From Paludisphaera borealis (lineage in GTDB: Bacteria > Planctomycetota > Planctomycetia > Isosphaerales > Isosphaeraceae), in contig NZ_CP019082.1 in NCBI RefSeq assembly GCF_001956985.1, forward strand, positions 6,014,001-6,078,000: DNA of 64,000 bases, read 5' to 3'. Shown in pieces: positions 62,861 to 64,000 of this stretch. A program made the position numbers and the translations under genes. The notes beneath the pieces were generated by a model. It was not told the origin of the DNA and did not search any database. It worked only from the letters and a program-made list of their open reading frames with translations. The first letter of the stretch is position 1, and every line of letters begins with the position of its first letter.

Positions 62861-64000
62861 ATGCCTGAGACGTCGCTGCACGAGGCGTTGAAAAAGCTTG
62901 ACCCGAGCCGTCCCCAGTACGCGACCGAAGTCGTCGATCGCGTACTGGCGGCGGCCGTTCAATCGGGCGCGAGCGACGTCCATTTTCAGCCTGTCGAGAA
63001 CGGGCTCGACCTCCGCTGGCGGATCGACGGCGTGCTGCGATCGGTCGCGACGCTGGGCCGGCAGGGGGCTCCCAACGTCGTCGCCCGGCTCAAGGTGCTG
63101 GCCGACCTGCTGACCTACCGGACCGACGTCCCCCAGGAGGGCCGAATTCGCGGCGTGGCCGGCCAGGTCGAGATGCGGCTCTCCAGCTTTCCGACGCTCC
63201 ACGGCGAGAAAGCCGTCGTCCGACTCTTCGCCGGGCCGGGCCGCTATCTGACGCTCAATGACCTGGGACTCCCCGACGAGGTCGGCCGGGTCCTCTCGGG
63301 TCTACTCGACGAGACTTCCGGCGCGATCGTCCTGTCGGGACCGGCCGGAAGCGGCAAGACGACGACGATCTACGCGTGCCTTCGCGAGTTGGCCAAGCGG
63401 TCGGCGGGGGCCCGCAGCCTGACCACGCTCGAAGACCCGATCGAGGCGGCGATCGACGGCGTCTCGCAGTCGCAGGTCAACACCGCCGCCGGCCTGACCC
63501 TGGAGGCCGGCCTCCGCGCGCTCCTGCGGCAAGACCCCGAGGTGATCGCCATCGGCGAGGTCCGCGACCGCACGACCGCCGAGATCGCGCTTCAGGCCGC
63601 TCTCACCGGACACCTGACGCTCACGACCTTCCACGCCGGCAGCGCCTGCGAGGTCGTCGGCCGTCTGCTCGACATGGGCATCGAGCCCTACGCCATCCGC
63701 AGCGGGCTCCGGGCCGTGGTCGCCCAGCGCCTCGTCCGCAAGCTCTGCCCCGCCTGCTCGACCCCTTCCGAGGCCGTCGAAGACCGCCTCGGCCTCGCTG
63801 TCCGCCAGGTTCGCCTCCCCAGGGGCTGCGAGGCGTGCAACGCGGGTTACTCCGGCCGGATCGTGCTCGCCGAACTGCTCTTGCCCGAGAGCGAGGAAGT
63901 CGGCCAGGCCGTCCTCGCCCGCGCCGACGTCCGCCGGCTTGAGGCCGTCGCCGTCGCCGCCGGCATGACCACGCGCTGGGACCGCGCCCTCCAGGCCGTC
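62861..64000 (+). CDS. GspE/PilB-type secretion or pilus ATPase (3' truncated)
   Basis: At least 380 residues, running off the end. It starts at ATG 62861 with GGAAGA about 10 bases upstream. It opens at the N2 domain, SGASDVHFQPVENGLDLRWRIDGV, with no GspE N1 domain. Walker A is GPAGSGKTTT (about residue 160-169), the Asp box is TTLEDPIE, the Walker B region is VIAIGEVRD and the His box is LTLTTFHAGS. A CPAC...CEAC tetracysteine zinc motif follows. The absence of an N1 domain makes it resemble short PilT/GspE-like ATPases. It could drive a pseudopilus exporting DUF1559 proteins such as the one at 8677 (inference). Confidence 0.9.
   Translation, partial: MPETSLHEALKKLDPSRPQYATEVVDRVLAAAVQSGASDVHFQPVENGLDLRWRIDGVLRSVATLGRQGAPNVVARLKVLADLLTYRTDVPQEGRIRGVAGQVEMRLSSFPTLHGEKAVVRLFAGPGRYLTLNDLGLPDEVGRVLSGLLDETSGAIVLSGPAGSGKTTTIYACLRELAKRSAGARSLTTLEDPIEAAIDGVSQSQVNTAAGLTLEAGLRALLRQDPEVIAIGEVRDRTTAEIALQAALTGHLTLTTFHAGSACEVVGRLLDMGIEPYAIRSGLRAVVAQRLVRKLCPACSTPSEAVEDRLGLAVRQVRLPRGCEACNAGYSGRIVLAELLLPESEEVGQAVLARADVRRLEAVAVAAGMTTRWDRALQAV

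Overview
The window is about 64 kb of GC-rich DNA packed with genes, and every diagnostic family points to a planctomycete, most likely of the Isosphaeraceae (Paludisphaera/Singulisphaera-like). These families are a DUF1559 prepilin-like protein with the H-X9-DG tail, a giant propeller/HEAT/CxxCH heme protein of the Pirellula/Verrucomicrobium type, a ThuA-like Tat protein, an Uma2 protein, a Ser/Thr kinase and long lipid A/LPS genes. The placement is inferred from family content and not from a marker-gene tree. I saw no rRNA, tRNA, CRISPR array, phage or transposase gene.

Layout. 1-4.8 kb: the end of a 2-hydroxyacid dehydrogenase, a convergent DsbD-like thiol:disulfide reductase with a duplicated N-terminal domain, then 1.5 kb of non-coding DNA filled with dispersed repeats and a regularly interspersed short-motif array. 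4.8-11.8 kb: a membrane-anchored tyrosine-phosphatase-like protein overlapping a multi-pass membrane protein, a non-RD protein kinase, the DUF1559 protein with a structured leader, a small lipoprotein and a DUF4198-Kelch fusion. 12.3-18.4 kb: a three-gene operon of a DabA-type inorganic-carbon protein with two complex I-like membrane subunits. 18.4-25.8 kb (minus strand): prmC, prfA, rpmE, two thioredoxin-fold proteins, a ThuA-like protein, a lipoprotein, DUF2752 and a DUF374 acyltransferase. 25.9-34.2 kb: a ribose-type ABC transporter whose permease and ATPase genes are separated from the binding-protein gene by lon, an M50 protease and dapF. 34.3-38.8 kb: a Tat-exported aldo/keto reductase and a TolC-like outer-membrane lipoprotein with a palindromic site upstream and a strong terminator.

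38.8-49.1 kb (plus strand) is an envelope cluster: a DUF962 protein, then lpxK, a GT9 heptosyltransferase-like protein, an NAD-dependent epimerase, a GT39-like membrane protein, a WaaP-like LPS kinase, a GT4 glycosyltransferase, a sugar nucleotidyltransferase, and a PlsY acyltransferase fused in frame to a beta-propeller-like domain. Several of these overlap by a few bases and probably act together in building and decorating lipid A/LPS core and supplying phospholipid. 49.2-64 kb: a zinc-ribbon membrane protein, a DHA2 MFS exporter, a coiled-coil membrane protein, a second repeat/interspersed-motif region, cupin, Uma2, class III aminotransferase with an overlapping M20 peptidase, an SGNH-like protein overlapping the giant heme protein, a zinc-ribbon peptide and the start of a GspE/PilB-type ATPase that runs off the window.

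The least-explained material is the pair of non-coding loci (about 3.5-4.7 kb and 52.9-53.8 kb). They share the same modular structure: palindromic elements followed by 7-8 copies of a 14-base motif every 67-100 bp, in the same relative orientation. The DabA operon with two Nuo-like subunits and the PlsY-propeller fusion are the most interesting protein-level observations.
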